DNA of 64,000 nucleotides. Origin: Geodermatophilus ruber. GTDB lineage: Bacteria; Actinomycetota; Actinomycetes; Mycobacteriales; Geodermatophilaceae. Positions 8,018-16,692 of the stretch are shown here, piece after piece (within the stretch, counting starts at the first letter, position 1; every line of letters begins with the position of its first letter). A program made the position numbers and the translations under genes. Location: the NCBI RefSeq assembly GCF_900114385.1, contig NZ_FOSW01000016.1:1-64000 (forward strand), written 5' to 3'. Under the pieces are notes generated by a model. It saw nothing but the letters and a program-made list of their open reading frames with translations, searched no databases and was not told the origin of the DNA.

Positions 8018-8895
8018 GCTACCCCTACACCCGCTACCTGGCCGCGAAGAAGAGCGTGGATGACCGGGCCCTCAATGGCCGGGTGCTGGCCGACATGCGC
8101 CGCCTGATGCCGGCGGGCGCGGCGCAGGTTCTGGAGATCGGCGCCGGTCTGGGGACGATGGTGGCCCGCCTGCTGGAATGGCGGGTCATCAGCGCCGGCG
8201 AGTACACGCTGCTGGACGTCGATCGCCAGCTGCTGCGGGATTCCCGCGCGTGGCTCGGCGAGTGGGCGACCACCCGGGGGCTGCGCGCCGAACCGCTGCC
8301 GGATGGGTTGCGGTTGGGCGATCTGCGGGTGCGCATGGTAGCTGCCGAGCTCGGCAGCTACCTGGAGGCCGGGCACGGAGAACCGGCCGAGGTGTTGATC
8401 GCCAGCGCGTTCCTGGATCTCGTGGACGTGCCGGCCGTCCTGCCCGGACTCCTGCGGTTGCTGGTCCCGGGTGGCGTGTACTGGTTCACGATCAACTTCG
8501 ACGGCGAGAGCATCTTCCAGCCCGATCACCCCTGCGACGACGACATCATGCGGGCCTATCACCGCAGCATGAACGAGCGCGTTCGCTTCGGCCGGCCCGC
8601 CGGGGAGAGCCGGACGGGGCGCTACCTCTTTCGCCACCTGCGCTCCGCCGGAGCGCCGGCGCTGTCGTCGGGTTCGTCCGACTGGGTCGTGCACGCCGGA
8701 CCGGACGGGAGCTACCCGGATGATGAGGCCTACTTTCTGGACAGCATCCTGCAGACGATCCAGGACGCCCTGAAGGACCGGGTGGAGCCCGCCGACCTTG
8801 CCGACTGGATAGCGGTACGCCGCCGACAGCTGGCCAGCGGTGAGCTGCTCTACATCGCACATCAATTCGATTTCGCGGGCAGGGCGCCCGGATAG
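8014..8895 (+). CDS. SAM-dependent methyltransferase-like protein
   Basis: A 293-residue protein that starts inside the stop codon of the preceding methyltransferase gene (ATGA), so the two are co-translated. It has a methyltransferase fold signature VLEIGAGLGTMVARLLEW at about residues 34-51, followed by YTLLDVDRQLL (end of strand 2) and a conserved region with LIASAFLDLVDVPAVLPGLL. The C-terminal third (FNFDGESIFQ-like strand, YHRSMNERV) differs from common methyltransferases and probably defines the substrate. The neighbouring envelope-type genes suggest a lipid or polysaccharide acceptor, which is an inference. Confidence 0.7.
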   Translation: MSYPYTRYLAAKKSVDDRALNGRVLADMRRLMPAGAAQVLEIGAGLGTMVARLLEWRVISAGEYTLLDVDRQLLRDSRAWLGEWATTRGLRAEPLPDGLRLGDLRVRMVAAELGSYLEAGHGEPAEVLIASAFLDLVDVPAVLPGLLRLLVPGGVYWFTINFDGESIFQPDHPCDDDIMRAYHRSMNERVRFGRPAGESRTGRYLFRHLRSAGAPALSSGSSDWVVHAGPDGSYPDDEAYFLDSILQTIQDALKDRVEPADLADWIAVRRRQLASGELLYIAHQFDFAGRAPG

Positions 8896-8976
8896 CGAAC
8901 CGCCCATCGGGGTCGCGCTCGGGTGCCCTCCCCCCGCGCACGGGCAGTGGCCACTCACCACCCGCCGCAGCGGCAC

Positions 8977-10095
8977 CTACCCGACGGCCGCCGGTGGACC
9001 TCCCGTCGGACACCGCCGATCGAGGTCGGCCTCGTCGGGCGGCGGGAGTCGCCCAGCTCCACTCCCCGATCGCGCCGCACCAGCACGGCGGCCGCGGCTG
9101 GCAGCGTCGGCGAGAAGCATGCCGGCGCCGGGGACGACGGCGGCCAGGGAGAGCACGCCGTAGACGATCGCGACGGTCACTCCGGTGGCGGCGCCGAGCC
9201 CGGCTGCTGCGAAGGCCCAGGCGGCGGCGCCTTCGCGGAGCCCCCACCCGCCGATGCCCAGGGGGAGCACCATCGCGGTCTGGACCAGCATCGCCAGCGC
9301 GACCAGTTCGGCCATCGGTGCGGTGCAGCCGGCGGTGCGCGCGGCGATGACGAACGTGGTGGTGTGTCCGGCGATGACCAGCACCGAAGCCACCATCAAC
9401 TGCGGCCACACGTCTCCGGCGAGCAGGCCGTGGCGCACATCGCCGGCCACGGTTCGCGCGGCGGCCGTCAGCCTCGATCGGCCGCGGCGAGCGGCACGGC
9501 GCACCGCCAGGGCAGCACACGCGGTCGCACCCGCGACACTGGCCAGGACGACCGGCAGCACCGGGCGGACCGGCGACGGCAGGGCAAGCAGCACGATGCC
9601 GGTCAGCGCGGCCTGGACCAGCTGCCCGCTGAACCGTTCCCAGCCCACCGCGCGCAGGGCACGGCCCACGTGACCGGCTCGCCGGCCGTGCACGACCCCG
9701 CGGTGCAGGTCACCGACCACCCCGCCGGGCAGCACGGAATTGAGGAACTGGGAGCGGTAGTAGGCGCCGACCGCGGGTGCCAGGGGCATCCCGACGCCCA
9801 GAGCGCGCGCGACGACGCGCCACCGCCAGGCCGAGCACACCGTGGTCATGACAGTGATCGCGACGGCACTGCCGACCGCGGGAAGGGTGACCGCGCGCAG
9901 CCCCTCCTGGAAAGGCGCAGCGCCGAGGTGCTGTCCGAGCACCAGCAACACGGCCAGGCCACAGGTCAGCCGTAGCAGGGGCGGCCCGGCGCGGTGCACG
10001 ACCGGGCCCATCCCGATAGGCACGACGCGCAGAGGCACCACGAAGAGTGGCACGCGGCGGCCGGCCACGCGGTTCACCCGCATGGTTCCATGCAA
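8977..10095 (-). CDS. UPF0104 / flippase-like integral membrane protein
   Basis: A membrane protein of about 370 residues with seven to eight hydrophobic segments and the family landmarks AYYRSQFLNSVLPGGVVGDL (about residues 113-132) and PLGIGGWGLREGAAAW (about 291-306). These occur in the lysylphosphatidylglycerol synthase membrane domain/YbhN family (UPF0104), which is thought to move or modify lipids. It lacks the soluble aminoacyl-transferase domain of MprF. The start is either 10095 or ATG 10083; neither has a strong ribosome site. It is transcribed against the two methyltransferases and divergently from the CDP-alcohol phosphotransferase gene. Confidence 0.75.
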   Translation of the reverse strand: MHGTMRVNRVAGRRVPLFVVPLRVVPIGMGPVVHRAGPPLLRLTCGLAVLLVLGQHLGAAPFQEGLRAVTLPAVGSAVAITVMTTVCSAWRWRVVARALGVGMPLAPAVGAYYRSQFLNSVLPGGVVGDLHRGVVHGRRAGHVGRALRAVGWERFSGQLVQAALTGIVLLALPSPVRPVLPVVLASVAGATACAALAVRRAARRGRSRLTAAARTVAGDVRHGLLAGDVWPQLMVASVLVIAGHTTTFVIAARTAGCTAPMAELVALAMLVQTAMVLPLGIGGWGLREGAAAWAFAAAGLGAATGVTVAIVYGVLSLAAVVPGAGMLLADAASRGRRAGAARSGSGAGRLPPPDEADLDRRCPTGGPPAAVG

Positions 10096-10180
10096 GCCTG
10101 TCCGGGGCGCGTGGTGAACCGTCGCGACCGCGGATCCGTAAATCCCGTCAGAGGTGACGAGGGATCATTACGGAGGCGCC

Positions 10181-12520
10181 GTGCGCACGATCCGGCTCGA
10201 GATGATCCTGGGCGCGCTGACCACGCCCGCCCTGCTCGGCATCCTTTCCGTGACGGTCGGTCTCGACGTCGCCGGCTGGCTGATCGGACTGGCTGCCGGC
10301 TGGGCGGTGACCGCGCTGCTGGCCGTCGGCCGGGTCCGCAGCGAACAGCCGGCGATCCTTCCGCCGGACTGGGTCACCCTGACCCGGGCTCTGCTGACCG
10401 CCGCCGTCGCTGGGCTGGTCGCCGGCTCTGTCGACCGGCCGGCGCGGGTGACCATGCTGGTCGCCCTCGCCTCCGTCGCGCTCGCCCTCGACGCCCTGGA
10501 CGGACGTCTGGCCCGGCGCACGGGAACCGCCACGCCGTTCGGCGCCCGCTTCGACGGCGAGGTCGACGCCTTCCTCATCCTGGTGCTGAGCGTCGCGGTG
10601 TCCCGGGACTACGGCGGCTGGGTGCTGGCCATCGGCGCCGCCCGCTACGCGCTGCTGGTCGCGGGGTGGGCGGTCCCGTGGCTGGCCGCACCGCTGCCAC
10701 CCCGGTACTGGGGCAAGGTCGTCGCCGCCGTGCAGGGCATCGTCCTCACCGCCGCGGTGTCCGGGGTACTGCCCCGCCCGGTCGGCATGATCGCAGTCGG
10801 CGCCGCGCTGCTGCTGCTGGCCGAATCGTTCGGCCGCAGCGTCATCTGGCTGTACCGCAGCGGCGCCGGCCCGCGCACCCGCCGGGCGCTGCGGGGTGCC
10901 ACCGCGCTGGTCGCTGCCGCGGTCGTCTGGGCCGTTCTCGTCGCTCCGGACCGCCTCGACCGGCTCACTCCCGCCGCCTTTGCGCGCATCCCCGTCGAAG
11001 GGCTCGCCCTGGTGGCGATCGGGCTGCTGCTGCCGCCCCGGCCGCGACGTGTCGTAGCGGCGACGGCCGGAGTCGCGTTCGGCCTGCTCACCATCCTCAA
11101 GATCCTCGACGCGGGCTTCCACGAGCAACTCGGCCGGCCGTTCGACCTGGTGCTCGACTGGGGCAATCTCGCTCCGGCGATCGGTGTGGTGCGCGATTCG
11201 ATCGGGGCCGCGGCCACCGACGTCCTTCTCGTCCTGGTCGGGCTCGCCCTCGCGGTGCTGGTCGCCGTCGTGACCGCGTCGGCGGTCCGGGTCAGCACCG
11301 TGACGGCCCGGCACCGGAGGGGCTCGGCTCGCGGGATCGCCACCCTGGGCGTGGTGTGGGCGGTGTGCGCCGCACTGTCGCTGCAGCTCGCGCCGGGAGC
11401 CCCGATCGCCTCGACCAGCACTGCCGATCTGGCCGTCGCGCACGGGCGTGCCGTCGAGGGGGCCGTGCGCGACCAGCAACGCTTCGCAGCGGCCAGCCAC
11501 TCCGCCGACCCGTATGCCGACCTTCCCGCCTCGGACCTGCTCACCGGCCTGCGCGGCAAGGACGTCATCGTCGCCTTCGTCGAGAGCTACGGCCAGGTCG
11601 CCCTGCGGGGCGCCAGCTTCTCTCCCGGCGTCACCGCCGTCCTGCGCAGCGGCACCCACCAGCTGGCGGAGGCCGGCTACTCGGCCCGCAGCGCCTACCT
11701 CGACTCGCCCACCTTCGGCGGTGCCAGCTGGCTCGCCCACGCGACCCTGCAGTCCGGACTGTGGATCGACAGTCAACAGCGCTACGACCAGCTGATGGCC
11801 AGCGACCGGTTCACCCTCAGCGTCGCCTTCGGCCAGGCGGGCTGGCGCACCGTCGGCGTCAACCCCGCCAACGACGGAGGGTGGCCGCACGGCACGTCCT
11901 TCTACCACTTCGACCAGCTCTACGACCGGCACGGCCTCGGCTACCAGGGCCCGGCCTTCAGCTGGGCCACGATGCCCGACCAGTACACCCTGGCCGCGTT
12001 CCAGCGGCTCGAACTCGCCCCCGGGCACCGCCCCGTGATGGCCGAGATCGATCTCGTCTCCTCGCACACCCCGTGGACCCCGCTGCCGACCATGGTGCCC
12101 TGGGACCAGGTCGGCGACGGCTCGATCTTCGATCCCATGCCCGCCCAGGGGCCTTCGCCCGACGTGGCCTGGCGAGACCCGGAGACCGTCCGCCGGCTCT
12201 ACGGGGAGTCCATCCAGTACTCCCTGCGGGCCCTCATCTCCTGGGTCACCACGCTGAACGACGACGACCTCGTCCTCGTCCTGCTCGGCGACCACCAACC
12301 CGCCACGACGGTCAGCGGCCCCGAGGCCAACCACCAGGTGCCCATCTCCGTCGTGGCCCACGACCCCGCCGTGCTCTCCCGCATCGCCTCCTGGCACTGG
12401 CAGGACGGGCTGCTCCCGAGCCCGACGGCGCCGGTGTGGCCCATGGACGCCTTCCGCAACCGGTTCCTGGAGGCCTTCAGCACGGCCTCCCTCGCGCTGC
12501 CGATCCGGCCGCCACGGTGA
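10181..12520 (+). CDS. Fusion of CDP-alcohol phosphotransferase and sulfatase/LTA-synthase-like domain
   Basis: A 779-residue membrane protein. GTG 10181 is chosen because it follows CGGAGGCGCC; an in-frame GTG at 10154 is weaker. The N-terminal ~230 residues carry a complete CDP-alcohol phosphotransferase signature, DALDGRLARRTG then GARFDGEVD, with all four aspartates at the D..DG..AR...G...D...D spacing. This enzyme type joins CDP-diacylglycerol or a similar donor to an alcohol. Further membrane segments run to about residue 410. The C-terminal ~370 residues resemble alkaline-phosphatase-superfamily LTA synthase/sulfatases: VIVAFVESYG (nucleophile region), GGASWLAHATLQSG and VLLGDHQP near the end (metal-binding Asp/His). 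Stop and next start overlap (GTGA). Making and then modifying a phospholipid or polyol-phosphate headgroup is an inference. Confidence 0.7.
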   Translation: MRTIRLEMILGALTTPALLGILSVTVGLDVAGWLIGLAAGWAVTALLAVGRVRSEQPAILPPDWVTLTRALLTAAVAGLVAGSVDRPARVTMLVALASVALALDALDGRLARRTGTATPFGARFDGEVDAFLILVLSVAVSRDYGGWVLAIGAARYALLVAGWAVPWLAAPLPPRYWGKVVAAVQGIVLTAAVSGVLPRPVGMIAVGAALLLLAESFGRSVIWLYRSGAGPRTRRALRGATALVAAAVVWAVLVAPDRLDRLTPAAFARIPVEGLALVAIGLLLPPRPRRVVAATAGVAFGLLTILKILDAGFHEQLGRPFDLVLDWGNLAPAIGVVRDSIGAAATDVLLVLVGLALAVLVAVVTASAVRVSTVTARHRRGSARGIATLGVVWAVCAALSLQLAPGAPIASTSTADLAVAHGRAVEGAVRDQQRFAAASHSADPYADLPASDLLTGLRGKDVIVAFVESYGQVALRGASFSPGVTAVLRSGTHQLAEAGYSARSAYLDSPTFGGASWLAHATLQSGLWIDSQQRYDQLMASDRFTLSVAFGQAGWRTVGVNPANDGGWPHGTSFYHFDQLYDRHGLGYQGPAFSWATMPDQYTLAAFQRLELAPGHRPVMAEIDLVSSHTPWTPLPTMVPWDQVGDGSIFDPMPAQGPSPDVAWRDPETVRRLYGESIQYSLRALISWVTTLNDDDLVLVLLGDHQPATTVSGPEANHQVPISVVAHDPAVLSRIASWHWQDGLLPSPTAPVWPMDAFRNRFLEAFSTASLALPIRPPR

Positions 12521-13635
12521 ACCACGATCGCCTGGGCCGGTTGCGGGCGCCCGCTGTGAGCACGGTCCATGTCGTCGTCCCCGAGGGGATCGACGACCCG
12601 ACGCGCCCCAGCGGCGGGAACCGCTACGACCGCCGGATCTGCGACGGGCTGGCCGCGCGGGGCTGGGACGTGCGGGAGCTGCCGGTGTCCGGCTCCTGGC
12701 CGGCGCCGGACACCGCTGCCCTGTCCGCACTCGCCCGGGCGCTCTCGGGCCTACCCGACGACGGCCTGGTGGTGGTCGACGGGCTGATCGCCTCCTGCGC
12801 ACCGACGGTCCTCGTGCCGCAGGCCTCTCGCCTGCGGCTCGTCGTCCTCGTCCACATGCCGCTCGGCGACCGGGACGGCGCCGCGGTCGCGGAGCGGGCC
12901 GTCCTCACCCGGGCGCGTGCCGTGCTGGCCACCAGCCGGTGGACCCGCCGGTGGCTGCTCGACCGCTACTGCCTGCCGCCGGGCGCGGTGCACGTGGCGC
13001 AGCCGGGAGTCGACCTGCTCGACCCTTCGCCGGCGAGCCCGGGGGGCGGCAGGCTGCTCTGCGTGGCCGCGCTGGTCCCGCAGAAGGGCCAGCACCTGCT
13101 CCTGGAGGCACTGGCCGGCATCACCGGGCCGGCGTGGTGCTGCACCCTGGTCGGCTCGCCACACAGCGATCCGCCGTTCGCCGCCCGGCTGCGGCAGCTC
13201 GCCGGCACGCTGGGCATCGCCGATCGCGTCCGGTTCGCCGGATCGTGCCCGCCTGACCAGGTCGGTCGCGCGTACCAGTCGGCGGACCTGCTCGTTCTGC
13301 CCTCCTGCGCGGAGACCTACGGCATGGCGGTCACCGAGGCACTGGCGGCCGGAGTTCCGGTCCTCGCCACCGCCGTCGGCGGCGTGCCGGAGGCGCTCGG
13401 TGAAACCGACGTGGGTCTGCCCGGGCTGCTGGTGGCCCCCGGTGACCGACCCGCCCTCACCGCGGCACTGAGCGCCTGGCTGACGACGCCCGACCTGCGG
13501 CATCGGCTCACGGGCGCGGCTCTCCGACGGCGCAGCACGCTGAGGGGCTGGGGCGCCGCCAGCGAACGCGTCGCGGCGGTGCTCAGCGCCGTACGGGAGG
13601 AACCGTCCGGCCCCGGGCTCTGTGCGTCCCTGTGA
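12517..13635 (+). CDS. Glycosyltransferase family 4 (GT-B fold)
   Basis: A retaining glycosyltransferase of about 372 residues. The C-terminal nucleotide-sugar domain shows GRLLCVAALVPQKGQHLLLE, RVRFAGSCPPDQVGRAYQSA and the E-x7-E motif in CAETYGMAVTEALAAGVPVL. The N-terminal acceptor domain begins VHVVVPEGIDDPTRPSGGN. The GTG start at 12517 overlaps the preceding stop, so it belongs to one transcription unit with the CDP-alcohol phosphotransferase fusion. Another possible start is GTG 12556. The sugar donor and acceptor are unknown; membrane lipid or wall polymer glycosylation fits the context. Confidence 0.83.
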   Translation: MNHDRLGRLRAPAVSTVHVVVPEGIDDPTRPSGGNRYDRRICDGLAARGWDVRELPVSGSWPAPDTAALSALARALSGLPDDGLVVVDGLIASCAPTVLVPQASRLRLVVLVHMPLGDRDGAAVAERAVLTRARAVLATSRWTRRWLLDRYCLPPGAVHVAQPGVDLLDPSPASPGGGRLLCVAALVPQKGQHLLLEALAGITGPAWCCTLVGSPHSDPPFAARLRQLAGTLGIADRVRFAGSCPPDQVGRAYQSADLLVLPSCAETYGMAVTEALAAGVPVLATAVGGVPEALGETDVGLPGLLVAPGDRPALTAALSAWLTTPDLRHRLTGAALRRRSTLRGWGAASERVAAVLSAVREEPSGPGLCASL

Positions 13636-13840
13636 CCGAGGGTCCGTGCCAGGGCCAGGAGGTGGGCTGCGCCGTGGCCAGCGGGGCGTGGGGGCGATGC
13701 GGTCGGTGGGCGGTGGTGCCCAGGTGCTGCCGACGGCCGCGGCCCGAGCGGAGGCCGGGTGTTCAGAAATCGCACAGCCCGGCGCGTTGTGACCCACCGC
13801 ATACTCGGCCGGAGGAACCCGATCCCACCGAGGAGGGACC

Positions 13841-14899
13841 ATGTCCACGGTCGACGCCTGGGAGACCTTCCAGCGCGGCGAGGTGCCCGTCGGGGTCCGC
13901 GACGAGGTGCTCACCTCCTGGCGCCGGTCCCGCTGGAGCGGCGTCGACCCCCGGCTCGACGTTCCGCCGGTCGGCGAGGCCGACGACGACTCGCCCTTCG
14001 TCCGCGTGGCCGCACCGGTCCTTCTCCGTATGGCCGACCTGCTCGCCGACAGCCGCACCTGCCTGTCCCTCACTGATCGGAACGGCCACGTGGCGTGGCG
14101 CTGGGTCTCCGACCGCACGCTGAGTGCCGAGTGCGATCGGTCCGGGATGCAGTTCGGCTCCGTCTTCGACGAGCAGCAGGTCGGCACCTGCGGCATCGGT
14201 GCGGCGCTGGAGACCGGCCGGCTGGCCACGGTTCTCGGCGCCGAGCACTTCGTCGAGTCCTTCCAACGGTGGGCCTGCGTGGCCGCGCCCGTGGTCCACC
14301 CGATCACCGGGCACACGGTCGGCGTGGTCAACGTGACCTGCCGGGCCGCCGAGGCCAACCACTTCATGCAGGTCGCCGCACGCTCGCTGGCCGACGAGGT
14401 CCGGTCGGCGCTGTCCGCGAGCGCGACGGATGTCGAGCACCGTCTCCTCCGGGCTTTCCTCCACGCGCGGCAGCGAACCACTGCACCGGTCCTGGCCCTC
14501 ACCGAGGACCTGCTGCTCACCGATCCCGCCGCCTCCGAGCTCGGCCTCGACCACGCCGAGACGTGGGCCCGGGTCACCGAGGCCGGCCCCGGCGCCACGG
14601 TGATCCCCTTGGGCGACGACGTGGTCGCAGAGGTCATCCGCACCGGCGCGGACCACCGCCGGGACGGCGCCGTGCTGGCGCTGCGCAGCGCCTCAGCGGA
14701 GACCCCCGCGGGGCGGGTGGGGCCACCGGAGCGACTCATCGGACGCCGGCTGACTCCGCTCGAGCAGGCCGAGTCCGACGTCATCGCCAGCACCTTGGCC
14801 GAGTGCGGTGGCAACAAGTCCGCGGCCGCAGCCCGACTCGGCATCTCCCGCGGCACCCTCTACCAGAGGCTGCGGCGCTACCGCCCGCTCACCGCGTAG
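13841..14899 (+). CDS. GAF-domain transcriptional regulator with Fis-type helix-turn-helix
   Basis: A 352-residue regulator resembling AcoR-type activators without the central AAA+ domain. Residues 60-190 form a GAF-like sensor (SLTDRNGHVAWRW, FDEQQVGTCGIGAALETGR, CVAAPVVHPITGHTVGVVNV). The last 45 residues are a Fis helix-turn-helix (LAECGGNKSAAAARLGISRG then TLYQRLRRY). The ATG follows AGGAGGGACC. Lacking the ATPase, it cannot open sigma-54 promoters and probably acts with ordinary sigma factors. The next gene downstream is a luciferase-like flavoenzyme 64 bases away, a plausible target or operon partner. Confidence 0.8.
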   Translation: MSTVDAWETFQRGEVPVGVRDEVLTSWRRSRWSGVDPRLDVPPVGEADDDSPFVRVAAPVLLRMADLLADSRTCLSLTDRNGHVAWRWVSDRTLSAECDRSGMQFGSVFDEQQVGTCGIGAALETGRLATVLGAEHFVESFQRWACVAAPVVHPITGHTVGVVNVTCRAAEANHFMQVAARSLADEVRSALSASATDVEHRLLRAFLHARQRTTAPVLALTEDLLLTDPAASELGLDHAETWARVTEAGPGATVIPLGDDVVAEVIRTGADHRRDGAVLALRSASAETPAGRVGPPERLIGRRLTPLEQAESDVIASTLAECGGNKSAAAARLGISRGTLYQRLRRYRPLTA

Positions 14900-14963
14900 G
14901 TCCCGATCCCGCAGCAATCCCGCTGCGTGCCCTCGTCCCCCGACGTACCCGAGGAGTGCTCGC

Positions 14964-16157
14964 GTGTCGAAGATGCGTTTCGGCCTGTTCATGCCGCCGT
15001 TCAACAGCCCGCCCACCCAGAACCCGACGACCTCGCTGCAGCGCAACATCGAGACCATCCAGCTGCTGGACCGCCTCGGATACGACGAGGTCTGGGTCGG
15101 TGAGCACCACTCCGCCGCCACGGAGATCATCGCCGACCCGCTGACCTTCCTCGCCCACGTGGGCCCGCAGACCCGCCACATCAAGCTCGGCACGGGGGTC
15201 GTGTCCATCCCGTACCACAACCCACTCTGGATCGCCGACCGCGCGATCCTCGTGGACCACCTCACGCGCGGCCGCCTCATGCTGGGCGTCGGCCCGGGAT
15301 CGCTGCCCACGGACGCCGCGATGATCGGTCTCGAGCCTGAGCAGCTGCGCCCGGCCCTGGCCGAGGACCTCGACGTCCTGGTCCGGTTGCTGACCACCGA
15401 AGAGCCGGTATCGGTGAAGACCGACCGGTACGAGCTGGTCGAGGCCCGCTGCCAGCTGGCCCCGTACCAGGACCCGTGCTTCGAGATGGCGGTGGCCGCC
15501 ACGGCCTCCCCCACCGGCCCGCGGCTGGCCGGGAAGTACGGGATGGGAATGCTGTCGGTGGGCGCCACCACCGAGATGGGTTTCGACGCCCTGGCGCTGC
15601 ACTGGGATGTGCTGGAGGCCGAGGCCGCCGCCGCGGGGCAGACCACCGACCGGTCCCGGTGGCGGCTGATGGGCCCCATGCACATCGCGGAGACGCGGGA
15701 GCAGGCCGTCGAGGACATCCGCTACGGCTTCGACGCCTTCGTCGACTACACGCAGAAGACGCTGGCCCTGCCGCCGGTCCGCATCCCCGGGGACACCTTC
15801 GAGGAGAGGCTGGCGTGGATCGACGAGAGCGGCTGGGGGGTGGTGGGCACACCCGACGACGCGATCGCGCAGATCCAGCGGCTGGTCGACCAGTCCGCCG
15901 GCGGGTTCGGCTGCTACATCCTGCTCCAGCACGACTGGGCGAACTGGCAGGCGACCCAGCGGAGCTTCGAGCTCTTCGCCCGCCACGTCATGCCGGTGTT
16001 CCAGCCCTCCCAGAAGCGACTGCTGGCCGCCGAGGCATGGGCCCGCAGCAAGCACAGCGAGCTCGACGCCAAGAACGGCGCGGCCATCCAGGCCGCGACC
16101 GACCGGTACGCCCAGGAGAAGGCCGCGCAGCAGCCGGCCGGCGCCGGCCAGGCCTGA
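14964..16157 (+). CDS. LLM-class flavin-dependent oxidoreductase (luciferase-like monooxygenase)
   Basis: A 397-residue bacterial-luciferase-fold enzyme that uses reduced FMN and oxygen. It shows MRFGLFMPPFNSP at the start, GYDEVWVGEHHS and KLGTGVVSIPYHNPLWIADR, typical of the flavin pocket, and GRLMLGVGPGSLPTDA. The GTG at 14964 follows CCGAGGAGTG; ATG 14973 is an alternative. The tail is rich in Ala and Gln. Such enzymes need a flavin reductase. The next gene on the same strand was cut short soon after its start by a transposon remnant, so a partner may have been lost (inference). Confidence 0.85.
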   Translation: MSKMRFGLFMPPFNSPPTQNPTTSLQRNIETIQLLDRLGYDEVWVGEHHSAATEIIADPLTFLAHVGPQTRHIKLGTGVVSIPYHNPLWIADRAILVDHLTRGRLMLGVGPGSLPTDAAMIGLEPEQLRPALAEDLDVLVRLLTTEEPVSVKTDRYELVEARCQLAPYQDPCFEMAVAATASPTGPRLAGKYGMGMLSVGATTEMGFDALALHWDVLEAEAAAAGQTTDRSRWRLMGPMHIAETREQAVEDIRYGFDAFVDYTQKTLALPPVRIPGDTFEERLAWIDESGWGVVGTPDDAIAQIQRLVDQSAGGFGCYILLQHDWANWQATQRSFELFARHVMPVFQPSQKRLLAAEAWARSKHSELDAKNGAAIQAATDRYAQEKAAQQPAGAGQA

Positions 16158-16160
16158 CCC

Positions 16161-16197
16161 GGCGGGAGGCCGCCGGAACTCCCGGCGGCCTCCCGCC
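16161..16197 (+). terminator. Strong intrinsic terminator hairpin
   Basis: Perfect 16-bp stem (16161-16176 with 16182-16197), 5-base loop, followed by a C-run. It starts 3 bases after the stop codon of the luciferase-like gene. Confidence 0.75.
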
Positions 16198-16251
16198 CCC
16201 CCGCGAGCGGCGCGTCGACCGGTCCGCAGACCGGGATACGAGGAGCCCACA

Positions 16252-16275
16252 GTGACCATCGACGACGCGCGCCCC
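16252..16275 (+). pseudogene. Truncated gene start interrupted by a mobile element remnant
   Basis: A GTG at 16252 with ACGAGGAGCCC in front has the layout of a real chromosomal start, reading VTIDDARPQ. Within about ten codons the sequence turns into the antisense of an IS5-type transposase C-terminus, and the frame stops soon after. The right boundary is approximate. The original product is unknown; a flavin reductase partner for the preceding flavoenzyme would be plausible. Confidence 0.4.
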
Positions 16276-16556
16276 CAGGCGGGTCAGGGTCACGAACTGG
16301 CAACCGGTGTGGTCTGCGCCGAGGCGATCAGCCATGCCGAGTTCTCGCGCACGACCACGCAGGTGAGGTGCCCGACGCCGGGAAGGGCGGCGAGGCCCGG
16401 GAGGACGGCGCCTCCGCGGTAGATGACGGCGAGCTTGTCGGAGCGGGTGGCCACGCCGCGCCAGTTCTTCAGGGCGTTGAATTGAGCGCTCGACGACGTC
16501 GCGGGGCTTGCGCCTCCGGTCGTAGCTGACCGTCTGGCTGCCACCGCAACCCCACT
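16270..16556 (-). pseudogene. IS5-family transposase C-terminal remnant, frameshifted
   Basis: On the minus strand one frame reads YDRRRKPRDVVERS. After one extra base the next frame continues FNALKNWRGVATRSDKLAVI then YRGGAVL. Together these are the usual end of the DDE domain of IS5-type transposases (VVERxFNxLKxWRGxATRYDKxAxxYxA). The catalytic Glu region is present as VVER, but the rest of the transposase and the terminal repeats are missing. This is a dead fragment that marks past transposition at the left edge of the mobile region. Confidence 0.65.
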
Positions 16557-16652
16557 GGGAGCATCTGGGTCAGCAGGAAGGCGCGACGCTCCCCTGCCAG
16601 TTCGTGCTGGTCACCGGACGGTTGCACTCCATGCGAGCACCCTCAGAAAGAA

Positions 16653-16683
16653 GAACAGGCGGCCCACGCGGGACCGCCTGTTC
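16653..16683 (-). terminator. Intrinsic terminator of the DUF4190 gene
   Basis: Perfect 10-bp stem (16653-16662 with 16674-16683) and 11-base loop. In the minus direction it is followed by TTCTTTCTG. It lies 10 bases beyond the stop codon of the DUF4190 gene. Confidence 0.75.
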
Positions 16684-16692
16684 CATCTGGTG

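Noticed and set aside
9994-13635. A 1213-residue open frame across the phosphotransferase and glycosyltransferase region
   Set aside because: Up to 12.5 kb it is an Arg/Pro/Gly-rich shadow of the real gene in another frame; only its last part, from 12517, is a real gene (the GT4 enzyme).
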